From: JAWXCH01 sp034440595
GTDB lineage: Bacteria; Planctomycetota; Planctomycetia; Pirellulales; JALHPA01
Length of the DNA: 21,633 nt
Assembly (NCBI GenBank): GCA_034440595.1
Contig: JAWXCH010000398.1
Span: forward strand, 1-21,633
Direction of reading: 5' to 3'
The position numbers were made by a program, and so were the translations under genes. The notes under the pieces were generated by a model, which saw nothing but the letters and a program-made list of their open reading frames with translations, did not search any database and had not been told where the DNA came from. Positions 1 through 7,725 of the stretch are shown here, piece by piece (the stretch's first letter is position 1; every line of letters begins with the position of its first letter).

Positions 1-750
1 GAACGGATAGAACATGCCGGCGGCATTACTCCCTCCTCCGACGCAAGCCACCACGACATCCGGCAGGCGACCAAGTTGCGATTTTGATTGCTCGATGGTC
101 TCGGCACCAATCACCGATTGAAAGTCACGCACGATTCGTGGAAAAGGGTGAGGGCCAACTACCGAGCCTAGAATGTAATGGGTGTTCTCAACGCTACTCA
201 TCCAGTCGCGCATCGCTTCGTTAATGGCATCGCGCAATGTACGCGAACCGCTGGTCACGGGCCGCACTTCTGCCCCCAACAGCTTCATGCTGAAGACGTT
301 TGGCTTCTGACGGCGGATGTCCTCTTCGCCCATGTAGACGACGCAGTCCAGCCCAAACCGGGCACACGCGGTGGCGGTGGCCACACCATGCTGACCGGCA
401 CCGGTCTCGGCAATCACGCGGCGCTTGCCCATGCGAATGGTCAGGAGCGCCTGCCCGACGGTGTTGTTGATTTTGTGCGCCCCGGTGTGGTTGAGGTCCT
501 CCCGTTTGAAATAGATCTGCGCTCCGCCAAACTCTGCGGACAGCCGTTGTGCATGGTACAGGGGCGAAGGCCGACCGATAAAATTCTTTCTCAGATCCTG
601 CAGCTCCGCCTGAAAATCGCGATCGGCACGGGCCTGATCGTAGGCCACGGTCAAATCGTCCAACGCGCGCATCAGCGTTTCTGGAACATATCGCCCGCCA
701 AATTCGCCAAACCGACCGGAAACGTCAGGGACCTGACTGGAAATACTCAT
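1..750 (-). CDS. trpB: Tryptophan synthase beta chain, N-terminal part (truncated by window edge)
   Basis: TrpB condenses indole with L-serine to make L-tryptophan using pyridoxal phosphate; it works in the cytoplasm as an alpha2-beta2 complex with TrpA. The reverse strand is open from an ATG at 750 to the left edge, giving 250 residues of a family that is usually about 400 long. It starts MSISSQVPDVSGRFGEFGGR, followed by the family hallmark RYVPETL. The PLP-binding lysine is Lys93 in HTGAHKINN, preceded by FKREDLNHTG. The phosphate-binding glycine loop GGGSN lies at residues 238-242. No strong ribosome binding site precedes the ATG, but homology begins right at this start. The gene is divergent from mutM across about 230 bases. 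The trpA partner would be expected to the left, outside the window. Identity is clear; only the C-terminus is missing. Confidence 0.97.
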   Translation of the reverse strand, partial: MSISSQVPDVSGRFGEFGGRYVPETLMRALDDLTVAYDQARADRDFQAELQDLRKNFIGRPSPLYHAQRLSAEFGGAQIYFKREDLNHTGAHKINNTVGQALLTIRMGKRRVIAETGAGQHGVATATACARFGLDCVVYMGEEDIRRQKPNVFSMKLLGAEVRPVTSGSRTLRDAINEAMRDWMSSVENTHYILGSVVGPHPFPRIVRDFQSVIGAETIEQSKSQLGRLPDVVVACVGGGSNAAGMFYPF

Positions 751-980
751 ACGGGTTGCAATCTCTGGAAAATGCTCCCTGGCCGGCCGTCCTGACGGCG
801 AAAGCGGCAAACAGGGGACACTTTATTGTCATTCGCAAGCCGGGCGGGTCAAGTGCAAAGCTGGCCGCCAGATAGGCCACGGGCGAGAACTGGCCCGAAA
901 TGCCACGTCCCTCTAAACTGGAGATGTACTCCACAGATACGTTTTCACCTGCCCATACCCCTTTGTAGTGACCCTCGTAC
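751..980. promoter_or_regulatory. Divergent intergenic region between trpB and mutM
   Basis: These 230 bases separate the divergent trpB and mutM starts and must contain the promoters of both. I see no convincing -35/-10 pair, riboswitch or Trp-rich leader peptide. Open frames crossing it on both strands overlap the start of mutM and show no family motif, so none is called. Confidence 0.3.
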
Positions 981-1834
981 GTGCCAGAGCTGCCTGAAGT
1001 TGAGACGATGCGGCGTGGGATCGCGCACATTGCCGGGCGTCGAATCCTCAATGTAGAGCGGGCTCCATGCAGCCGCCGGCCAATCGAGATCCTGCCGCGA
1101 ATCGACGTTTTTCGCAGACGTGTTCAAGGACAGGTCATCCGCGAAGTCGGCCGGCTGGGCAAACGTGTGGTGTGTTGGTACTGGAAGATGAGCAACGGAT
1201 TATCCTCGAACCGCGCATGACCGGGCTGGTCCTGATGGCCGATCCACCGACGGTGGACCACCTGCGGATCAGTATTACGTTGGAACGAGTTGCTCAGCCG
1301 CTGCTGTTTTGGGACCGGCGTGGTTTGGGGTCGGTGCGGCTATGCTCCGCCGACGAGTATGCCAAGCGGTATGGACTGGAAAAGATCGGTCCAGACGCGC
1401 TGGTGATTTCGCCCGCGGAATTGCGAAGCCGGCTTTGTACGAGTCGCCGCGAGATCAAGGTGGCGCTATTGGATCAGCGTGCGGTGGCAGGTGTCGGAAA
1501 CCTCTATGCGTCCGAGCTGCTGCATCTGGCCAGGATTCATCCGGCTCGCCGCTGCGATACGCTCCGCAAAGCTGAGTGGGAGCGGATCCACGCCGCGATG
1601 CTAGCGATCCTGCAGACTGCAATCAAGTACGAAGGTTCGACGCTGTCCGACGGCACCTACCGCAATGCGCTGAACGAGAGTGGAAACTATCAGAACCATC
1701 ATCGCGTCTACGATCGTGCCGATCAGCCATGCCAGCAATGCAAGGGGGGTATCATCCAACGCATTGTGCAGGCGCAGCGCTCGACTTTCTTTTGTGCGAA
1801 ATGCCAAACTCGTCGTAGCCGCACGCGCAGTTAG
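981..1834 (+). pseudogene. mutM: Formamidopyrimidine-DNA glycosylase, split by a frameshift
   Basis: MutM/Fpg is a bifunctional DNA glycosylase/AP lyase that removes 8-oxoguanine and other oxidised purines. A GTG start at 981 gives MPELPEVETMRRG, the Fpg N-terminus with catalytic Pro (after Met removal) and Glu. This frame continues through GRLGKRVV, which holds the conserved lysine, and then leaves the family and stops at 1220. The rest is in another frame, from about 1172 to the TAG at 1832-1834. That part carries EPRMTG, the WDRRGLG segment, the helix-two-turn-helix AGVGNLYASELL, GSTLSDGTYRNA and a zinc finger with paired cysteines (CQQC and CAKC). The break lies in GTGGTGTGTTGG at about 1167-1178; removing one TG would restore a continuous protein of about 284 residues, the usual length. 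I see no recognisable slippery site. It may be an inactivating mutation, a strain variant or a base-calling error. Confidence 0.9.
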
Positions 1835-1861
1835 ATCAGCGAATTTGATTGCATCGCTGAT
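1835..1861 (+). terminator. Hairpin directly after the mutM stop, possible terminator
   Basis: A perfect 8-bp stem, ATCAGCGA at 1835-1842 with TCGCTGAT at 1854-1861, closes an 11-base loop and begins at the base after the mutM stop codon. There is no run of T after it (GTTCTCGCGG follows), so it is not a classical intrinsic terminator. It could protect or define the 3' end of the mRNA. Confidence 0.35.
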
Positions 1862-1960
1862 GTTCTCGCGGTCTAATAGGTGTCAGGGGACGTACAAGCG
1901 TATCGTACTGCATCATTGCTACGGTGTCCCACTGGCCAGCATACCTGATGGAGAGCACTT

Positions 1961-3049
1961 ATGACTAACCCAATCAAAATGCAACCGGACTGCTGTGGCG
2001 AGCAAGAGGTTCCCCGTCGTACCTTTTTGAAAAGCACGGCCATTGCGACCATCGGGTCGGCCTGCGCTGTGCCGCTTTTTAATCTAAGCAGTCTGGCGGC
2101 GGACGAACTTCCCAAGGCCAGCAGCGCCGCCGTTGCGAGCAAACCAGCATCCTCTACGCCCGAGACATTGGTCAAAGCGCTCTACGATTCCTGCACGCCA
2201 AAACAGCGTAGCGAAATCTGCCTCGATTGGGACCACCAGGACAAGCAGCGTGGGCTGTTGCGGACCTTTGTCGCCAATAACTGGCAGATTACTCCCTACG
2301 AGTTAAACGACGATTACTACACCAAGGAGCAGCGCAAACTGGTTCGCGAGATTTTTAAGGGGATCATTCAACCAGACTGGCTCAGCCGAATTGACAAACA
2401 ACTCAAGGACGATGCCGGCGGTTTTGGCTTCGATCAAAGCCTTGCGATTTTTGGCAAACCGGGTGAGGACAAGTTTGAATTCGTCCTGACCGGTCGACAC
2501 ATGACGTTGCGCTGCGATGGCAACTCCACCGACCACGTCGCCTTTGGCGGGCCAATCTTCTACGGACACGCCGCGGATGGCTTCAATGAGAAGCCGGACC
2601 ACCCCGGCAATGTTTTTTGGCCGCAGGCGGTTGCCGCGAATAAGGTCTATCAGATGTTGGATGCTCGCCAGCGCGAGGCATCGCTGATGGACCGTTTGAT
2701 ACCGGAGAAAAATGTTCACTTTCGCGGCCCGGAAGGGAAGTTGCCTGGGATTCCGGTGAAGCAGCTCAGCGGCGATCAAAAGGCCGAACTGCAAACCGTT
2801 CTGGCAAAACTGATTGAACCGTACCGTCAGACGGACCGAGATGAGGCGCTGGAGTGCCTGAAAGCGCAGGGGGGATTGGAAAAATGCTCGCTGGCATTTT
2901 TCAAGGAAGGGGATCTTGGCAACGATCAGGTTTGGGACAGTTGGCGGCTGGAAGGCCCGTCGTTTGTCTGGGCATTCCGCGGTAGCCCGCACGTGCATGT
3001 CTGGGTCAATATTGCCGACGACCATCGCGTGAAGACGAACTCCGGCTGA
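1961..3049 (+). CDS. DUF3500 family protein with Tat signal
   Basis: A 362-residue protein whose N-terminus carries a twin-arginine motif (PRRTFLKS, Arg19-Arg20), a hydrophobic stretch to about residue 47 and a likely cleavage near LAADE, so it is probably exported folded. The body matches my knowledge of DUF3500: TPETLVKALYDSCTPKQR near the start, the GRHMTLRCDG segment, FGGPIFYGH in the middle and a C-terminal SPHVHVWVNIADD. The biochemical function of the family is not established to my knowledge. A GGAGA sits about 6 bases before the ATG and supports this start. It appears to be a single-gene unit: 126 bases separate it from mutM and 146 from the next gene. The family call is good; the function is unknown. 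Confidence 0.82.
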   Translation: MTNPIKMQPDCCGEQEVPRRTFLKSTAIATIGSACAVPLFNLSSLAADELPKASSAAVASKPASSTPETLVKALYDSCTPKQRSEICLDWDHQDKQRGLLRTFVANNWQITPYELNDDYYTKEQRKLVREIFKGIIQPDWLSRIDKQLKDDAGGFGFDQSLAIFGKPGEDKFEFVLTGRHMTLRCDGNSTDHVAFGGPIFYGHAADGFNEKPDHPGNVFWPQAVAANKVYQMLDARQREASLMDRLIPEKNVHFRGPEGKLPGIPVKQLSGDQKAELQTVLAKLIEPYRQTDRDEALECLKAQGGLEKCSLAFFKEGDLGNDQVWDSWRLEGPSFVWAFRGSPHVHVWVNIADDHRVKTNSG

Positions 3050-3115
3050 GAGTGGCGCACTATTCAGACAGCTAGCGAGGGAGTATTTTACCGGTAGGGC
3101 CAGTCGACAACTTGC

Positions 3116-3133
3116 CTGCACTGATTCGTGCAG
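3116..3133 (+). terminator. Small hairpin downstream of the DUF3500 gene
   Basis: A 6-bp stem (CTGCAC at 3116-3121 with GTGCAG at 3128-3133) and a 6-base loop lie 67 bases after the DUF3500 stop and are followed by ACTCTTGCTC. The pyrimidine-rich tail is weak, so this is only a possible terminator. Confidence 0.22.
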
Positions 3134-3195
3134 ACTCTTGCTCGTACTGAGTTCAACGTTGCCAGAGCTTCCTGTCTGTTTCCTAGTGCGCGACC

Positions 3196-4326
3196 ATGAC
3201 GACCGACGACTGTTTGATTATTGGCGGAGGGGTCATCGGGCTGTCGCTCGCTTATGAATTATCTGGTCGCGGCCTGCGCGTGCGGGTTCTTGATCGCGGC
3301 CAACCGGGTCGACAGACATCCTGGGCCGGTGCGGGTATCTTTCCACCGGTCGGACCGCGTTCGGCTCAAGCTGGTCCGATGGAGCAACTCGCCGTGCTCA
3401 GTATGCAATTGCATCCGGTCTGGGCCAAGCAGTTGCTGGCCGAGTCTGGCATTGATAACCAGTTCCACCAGTGCGGTGCATCGCATCTGGCTATCGACCC
3501 GGCTTCACTGGAGAATCTGCAGACAAATCAGCAAGGCTGGAATGCCGAACAAGTAACTCACCAAAAAGTCGCCGCGCCGGAATTTGCGGAGTTTGAGCCA
3601 GCGCTGCACACGGCCGCCGGTCAGCTCGTGGCTCCAGCCGTGTATCTCTCCGGCGAAACGCAATTGCGAAACCCTCGCCACTTGCAGGCACTCACTGCCG
3701 CATGCAAAAAACGTGGCGTGCAGATCGAACAGCAGGTCGAGGTGACCGGCACATCGATCCAAGGTGGCCAGATCGTCAAGGTTGAAACCTCGGCCGGGGA
3801 CCGTTCGGCAAGGCAGTACTGCCTGACCTCAGGTGCCAGTAGCGGGGGCCTGGCCAGCAACTTTCAATGCTCGCTGGCGGTTAAGCCGATTCGTGGGCAA
3901 ATCGTATTGCTGCGAAATGTGGCTCCGATGCTGCGGCACGTGACCTACGTCGGGCGGCATTATTTTGTCCCTCGACAAGATGGGCACGTGCTGGTCGGTT
4001 CTACGTTGGAAGATGTCGGCTTTCGACCCTATCCGACCCCGGCAGGAGTCCGCGACCTGCTCGACTTTATGATGCGAGTTGCGCCTGCCTGGAGCGACTG
4101 CGAAATCGAAACGCTTTGGGCCGGCCTTCGTCCTGGAACAGCCGATGGCTTGCCGTATATTGGTCGTGTGCCCGGCTTGGAGAATGCATTTGTCGCCACC
4201 GGTCACTACCGCAGCGGGCTGTACCTTTCGACCGGCACGGCACTCGTCATGAGTCGTTTATTGATGAACGAGATGCCGCTGATGGATCTGCATGCATTCC
4301 GTTTGGATCGTGAACCCCACGGTTAG
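3196..4326 (+). CDS. FAD-dependent glycine/D-amino-acid oxidase, ThiO-like
   Basis: A 376-residue flavoenzyme of the DAO fold. The N-terminal dinucleotide-binding motif is GGGVIGLSLAYELSGRG (about residues 10-26), ending in an acidic residue at the second beta strand (VLDRG). It is followed by TSWAGAGIFPP, typical of glycine oxidases. The C-terminal signature LWAGLRPGTADGLPYIG places Arg312 where Bacillus ThiO binds the substrate carboxylate, and GHYRSGLYLSTGTA closes the FAD site. ThiO oxidises glycine to the imine used for the thiazole of thiamine. No other thiamine gene lies nearby, so the substrate could be another amine. The ATG at 3196 lacks a clear ribosome binding site. The next gene starts 27 bases downstream and is probably co-transcribed. 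Fold assignment is firm; substrate assignment is moderate. Confidence 0.85.
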   Translation: MTTDDCLIIGGGVIGLSLAYELSGRGLRVRVLDRGQPGRQTSWAGAGIFPPVGPRSAQAGPMEQLAVLSMQLHPVWAKQLLAESGIDNQFHQCGASHLAIDPASLENLQTNQQGWNAEQVTHQKVAAPEFAEFEPALHTAAGQLVAPAVYLSGETQLRNPRHLQALTAACKKRGVQIEQQVEVTGTSIQGGQIVKVETSAGDRSARQYCLTSGASSGGLASNFQCSLAVKPIRGQIVLLRNVAPMLRHVTYVGRHYFVPRQDGHVLVGSTLEDVGFRPYPTPAGVRDLLDFMMRVAPAWSDCEIETLWAGLRPGTADGLPYIGRVPGLENAFVATGHYRSGLYLSTGTALVMSRLLMNEMPLMDLHAFRLDREPHG

Positions 4327-4353
4327 AATTCGTCGCAACTAGAGGAGAGTAAA

Positions 4354-5652
4354 GTGGCTATCGACACGCCGGCGCGCATCGCGATCATTGGAGCCGGGCC
4401 TATTGGCCTGGAAGCGGCGCTATACGCGCGGTTTCTCGGCTACGATGTCGATATTTACGATCGCGGCCAGGTCTGCCAATCGCTGCACCAGCGGCGGCAT
4501 ATTCGCTTTTTCTCGCCGTTTGGACAGGTGGCCTCGCCGCTGGCCATCGCGGCCATTCAGACGCAGGATCCGGCTTGGAAGCCTCACGCGGCGGATGACA
4601 TACTCACTGGTCAGCAGTGGTTAGATGATTACTACCTACCGCTTTCGCAAACCGATCTGCTGGCAGACTGTTCGCAATTCAATACCGAAGTGCTCTCGGT
4701 TGGTCGCCAAGAACTATTGCAGTATGACTTGCCGGGGGAAGATCTTCGGGCGGACTCGGATTTTCGTCTGCTACTGCGTCCATCACCAGAGACGGGCGAA
4801 GCGGCTCATCCTGGCCTTTCGGGCGAACACTTTGCCACGGCCGATGCCGTATTGGATTGCAGCGGCACGTATGCGTCGCACAACTGGCTAGGTCGCGGCG
4901 GGATTCCGGCAGCGGGTGAACTGGCGCTCCGAAACCAAATCGAATACCAAATTCCAGATATTCAGGGAGCGGCCCGCGATCACTACGCGCACTGCCATAC
5001 GCTGGTAATCGGCGCTGGAGAGGCCGCGGCAACATGTGTCGAGGCGCTGGTGCTATTGGCACGTGAGCTGCCGTACACGATGGTCACCTGGATTACACGA
5101 AGTATGGAAGCCCCGCGTGATACACAGCCGCTACGAACGCCATCGGCCGATGCCTCGCCGGAGCAGCGACGTTTAGCACACTCGGCCAACGCACTGGCAA
5201 ACGCTGGTGCTACTGACCATTTACATCATTGGAGCGGTACCTGGGTAGAAAAACTGCAATGGCAATCGGCACCGCACCGCTATATCGTCGATACGGGCGG
5301 CAAACATGCCGGGCAGTTTGAGTTTGACCGCGTCATCGCTTGTGTCGGTCATCGGCCGGATCGAAGTTTTACCGGTGAGCTGCAATTTATGGAGCATGGT
5401 GGTACAAGAGCGTCGCAGAGTGCAATACTACAGAACGTCGATGGGTCTACGCTGATTCTGCCATCGCAAGAAATCGAGCAGTGTCGCAACCCTGAGCCAG
5501 ACTTTTACGTGCTGGGGGCCAAAACCGTTGGCCGCATGCCGGGCTACACCATGGCCGTCGGCCTGGATCAGATCAAAAAGGTGTTTATGATCATTGGAGA
5601 TCGGCCAACGCTGGATCTCTATCAGAATGGATCTCTGAAGCTGGACGAGTAG
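4354..5652 (+). CDS. FAD/NAD(P)-binding oxidoreductase with two Rossmann motifs
   Basis: A 432-residue flavoprotein. The start is GTG at 4354, supported by an AGGAG about 7 bases upstream. The FAD motif IIGAGPIGLEAALYARFLGY lies at residues 10-29 with the ribose-binding acid in VDIYDRG. A second dinucleotide motif, LVIGAGEAAATCVEAL, lies at about 216-231 and probably binds NAD(P)H. VIACVGHRPD near residue 330 is the usual ATG-like motif of this superfamily. The C-terminal part, with FYVLGAKTVGRMPGY followed by GLDQIKKVF, resembles flavin monooxygenase-like or thioredoxin-reductase-like proteins. I see no CxxC redox pair, so it is not a disulfide reductase. It probably forms an operon with the upstream oxidase, which suggests linked amine or amino-acid metabolism. 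The reaction is unknown. Its stop lies 3 bases from that of the convergent ATPase gene. Confidence 0.75.
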   Translation: MAIDTPARIAIIGAGPIGLEAALYARFLGYDVDIYDRGQVCQSLHQRRHIRFFSPFGQVASPLAIAAIQTQDPAWKPHAADDILTGQQWLDDYYLPLSQTDLLADCSQFNTEVLSVGRQELLQYDLPGEDLRADSDFRLLLRPSPETGEAAHPGLSGEHFATADAVLDCSGTYASHNWLGRGGIPAAGELALRNQIEYQIPDIQGAARDHYAHCHTLVIGAGEAAATCVEALVLLARELPYTMVTWITRSMEAPRDTQPLRTPSADASPEQRRLAHSANALANAGATDHLHHWSGTWVEKLQWQSAPHRYIVDTGGKHAGQFEFDRVIACVGHRPDRSFTGELQFMEHGGTRASQSAILQNVDGSTLILPSQEIEQCRNPEPDFYVLGAKTVGRMPGYTMAVGLDQIKKVFMIIGDRPTLDLYQNGSLKLDE

Positions 5653-5655
5653 AGA

Positions 5656-6486
5656 TTACTCAGCCGAGACGGTAACCAATTCTTCTGCCACCGCCTCGAT
5701 CAGGTCGGCGGTGATGATTTCGCGCTCTTCGGCATAGCCTACGAGCAAAGCCAGGTCACAGAGCCGATTGATCCTTCGTGGCAGGCCGTGCGACAGCAGA
5801 TGCAGCGTTTCAATTGCGCCGCCGTCAAAAATTTCTCGCTGAGCGCTCGCCGCGTTCAACCGTGCTGAAACGTAGGCCGAGGTCTCTTCGCAAGTCAGCG
5901 GTCGCAGCAGGCATTTTACGCCGATTCGTTCTTCAAAATCCGGCATTCGCTCCAGCGTGCGCAGTAGTCCGGTCTGCCCGACCAGCAGGAGCGTGAACGG
6001 CAGCGTACCGTTGATATCAAAATTCAATAGCAGTCGCAGTGTCTCCAAGGTCTGCACGTCCTGAATCAGGTGCGCCTCGTCGATGACAATGATCGCGTGC
6101 CGTGACTGCATAGCCAGATTCGAGAGGATTTCTTGCAGCCGTCGCACCGAATGATCGATGGAGGGGACGGTGCGTATCATCGGCAGACTGACGTCCCCAC
6201 TCAGTTCGGCGGTCAGAAACGCCAGCAACTCGGCAGTGGACATGCGCGGAAATACCAGTCGTACGAAGACTGGACACGTTGCGCTCACCTGACGGTGCAG
6301 GACATCGGCCAACAGTGTCTTGCCCGAACCAGATACTCCCGCCAGCACTGCCGCGCCACGGCGGTTTTCGATGGCGTATCGCAACTTGAGCAGCGCCCCT
6401 TGGTGGCTCTCGGCGGGATAATAGAACCGAGAGTCTGAGTGGTTCTCAAACGGTCGGTCTGCAAGTTGCCAGTAAGATTCGTACAT
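5656..6486 (-). CDS. ExeA/GspA-like AAA ATPase
   Basis: A 276-residue ATPase of the type found as ExeA in type II secretion and as the ATPase of exosortase/PEP-CTERM exopolysaccharide loci. It opens MYESYWQLADRPFENHSDS, then FYYPAESHQGALLKLRYAIE, the usual lead-in of this family. Walker A is GVSGSGKT (residues 50-57, Lys56), Walker B is AIIVIDEAHL (Asp136, Glu137), a sensor-1-like LLLVGQTGLL follows and GLPRRINRLCD (about 234-244) fits sensor 2. There is no C-terminal extension such as the peptidoglycan-binding domain of Aeromonas ExeA. It is the last gene of a minus-strand cluster, 65 bases after the CapB-like gene. An intact P-loop here contrasts with the degenerate one upstream. It may power or regulate assembly of an envelope polymer; that role is inferred from family and context. 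Confidence 0.85.
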   Translation of the reverse strand: MYESYWQLADRPFENHSDSRFYYPAESHQGALLKLRYAIENRRGAAVLAGVSGSGKTLLADVLHRQVSATCPVFVRLVFPRMSTAELLAFLTAELSGDVSLPMIRTVPSIDHSVRRLQEILSNLAMQSRHAIIVIDEAHLIQDVQTLETLRLLLNFDINGTLPFTLLLVGQTGLLRTLERMPDFEERIGVKCLLRPLTCEETSAYVSARLNAASAQREIFDGGAIETLHLLSHGLPRRINRLCDLALLVGYAEEREIITADLIEAVAEELVTVSAE

Positions 6487-6551
6487 AGGATACTCGACTT
6501 GCTGGAGCTAATATTGGCCAACTGGCGTGACGTTCCAGCCGTGATAGTAAA

Positions 6552-7718
6552 TTAAACCTTGGCTCGGCAGCGGTTCTGCACGATGCCAAGATTGCGAATT
6601 TTCAGGCGATCCAACTGCTGGCAAACTTCATTCACTTGCGGAACTGCTGCTGAGCAATCACTGACGATCAGCGCACTTTCGATGCCCACTTCGGCCTGCC
6701 AGGCACCATTGCCGGTCCGATTCAGGTCGGCTGCGCCCATGTCGACCAGAACCAGGTCGAATTGCGTGCGCAACTCACCGAGCGTCATAGCAGTTCGCAG
6801 CATGTCGGTTACGACCAGGTGTTCGTCCACCGGGCCACTAGTCGGCAGCAAGGTTAGCCGATCGGCGAGGGATTCCACCAACACATCGCTGGCGGCAGCA
6901 TCGCATTTCAAAATGGCTTCCAACCCCTGATCGATCGACAGGCCAAGCGAAACGGCCAGGGCAGGGGAGTTGAAGTTGGCATCCACGATGACTGGCCGCA
7001 TCGACCCGCGCGCCAGGTGCCTTGCAATGGCCAGTAGCAGCGTGGTGCATCCTTCGCCAGTGGTAGTGCCAGCCACTCCAATCACTGTACGCCCGGCAGC
7101 AACTTCGCTAGTCAGCAGGCTGGCAAGAGATTTGATGCATTGAGCTTTGGATCCGTCGATGGCCAACACCTCCGCCGGCCAGGCAAACTGGTCGACCTCG
7201 TAGGCGGCCAGATGTGGCGAGGCGATTGCAGGAATCGACAACGGAGTCGGAGCCTGGACCTGTTGACATTGCTGAACAGCATCGGCTACTCGGCCAGGAG
7301 CAGTTGGTACTGGTGTACCGTTGAAGGAAGGCAGATCGGCAACAAGCGGGTGCTGCTGATCGACACGCCATTGAACCTCTCTGGGATCGTCCGTTGCACA
7401 TGGAAATACGCCTGCGCCCGCGTTCTGCGTGGCTTTTGCAAACGGGGCATGTGGGCTAGGGACCACCGAGGCAGCCGCTAGGGGAGAGAAATCATGCTTA
7501 CGTGGACTTGCTTGTGGCGCGGCCTGGGTTTCCTGCCGAGAGGCCGGCTGTTCTGCAGCAGGAGCGTCTACCGCCTGCTTGGCCGTCCGAGGCGCGCGCT
7601 TGGCTTGTGCCGACTTCGCCGTCGGCGGACCGAGCTTCTTCGGCGGTGGAAGCGGTTTTGCGCTGCCCATATCGTCGTCTCCGTAGGCGCGGATAAATGC
7701 TCGATCAGTCGAACTCAT
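6552..7718 (-). CDS. CapB/BY-kinase-like P-loop ATPase with degenerate Walker A
   Basis: A 388-residue protein. Residues 1 to about 175 are low complexity, rich in Pro, Ala and Gln. Residues 180-388 form a ParA/Mrp-type domain like the cytoplasmic half of bacterial tyrosine kinases (Wzc, CapB). Seen motifs: GTTTGEGCTTLLLAIARHLA (217-236), where the Walker A lysine position is Cys224; VIVDANFNSPALAVSLGL (243-260), the Walker A' region; and FDLVLVDMG (320-328), Walker B. The C-terminus ends NRCRAKV without the tyrosine cluster of BY-kinases, so autophosphorylation is doubtful. I chose the ATG at 7718 because AGGTG precedes it by about 10 bases and because it leaves a 7-base gap to the upstream gene; an ATG at 7802 in frame would overlap that gene. 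It could be a regulatory pseudo-ATPase in polysaccharide export. Family is fairly sure, activity unknown. Confidence 0.78.
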   Translation of the reverse strand: MSSTDRAFIRAYGDDDMGSAKPLPPPKKLGPPTAKSAQAKRAPRTAKQAVDAPAAEQPASRQETQAAPQASPRKHDFSPLAAASVVPSPHAPFAKATQNAGAGVFPCATDDPREVQWRVDQQHPLVADLPSFNGTPVPTAPGRVADAVQQCQQVQAPTPLSIPAIASPHLAAYEVDQFAWPAEVLAIDGSKAQCIKSLASLLTSEVAAGRTVIGVAGTTTGEGCTTLLLAIARHLARGSMRPVIVDANFNSPALAVSLGLSIDQGLEAILKCDAAASDVLVESLADRLTLLPTSGPVDEHLVVTDMLRTAMTLGELRTQFDLVLVDMGAADLNRTGNGAWQAEVGIESALIVSDCSAAVPQVNEVCQQLDRLKIRNLGIVQNRCRAKV

Positions 7719-7725
7719 GAATACT

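Noticed and set aside
178..795. 205-codon plus-strand open frame
   Set aside because: It is the antisense shadow of trpB, whose motifs are unambiguous on the minus strand.
725..1051. 108-codon minus-strand frame across the trpB-mutM gap
   Set aside because: It overlaps both the trpB start and the mutM N-terminus and shows no recognisable family motif.
1141..1190. Programmed ribosomal frameshift in mutM
   Set aside because: No heptameric slippery site or strong downstream structure is visible, and Fpg genes are not known to me to use recoding; a mutation or sequence error is simpler.
2303..3121. 272-codon minus-strand open frame
   Set aside because: Antisense of the DUF3500 gene; composition is that of a shadow frame and there are no motifs.
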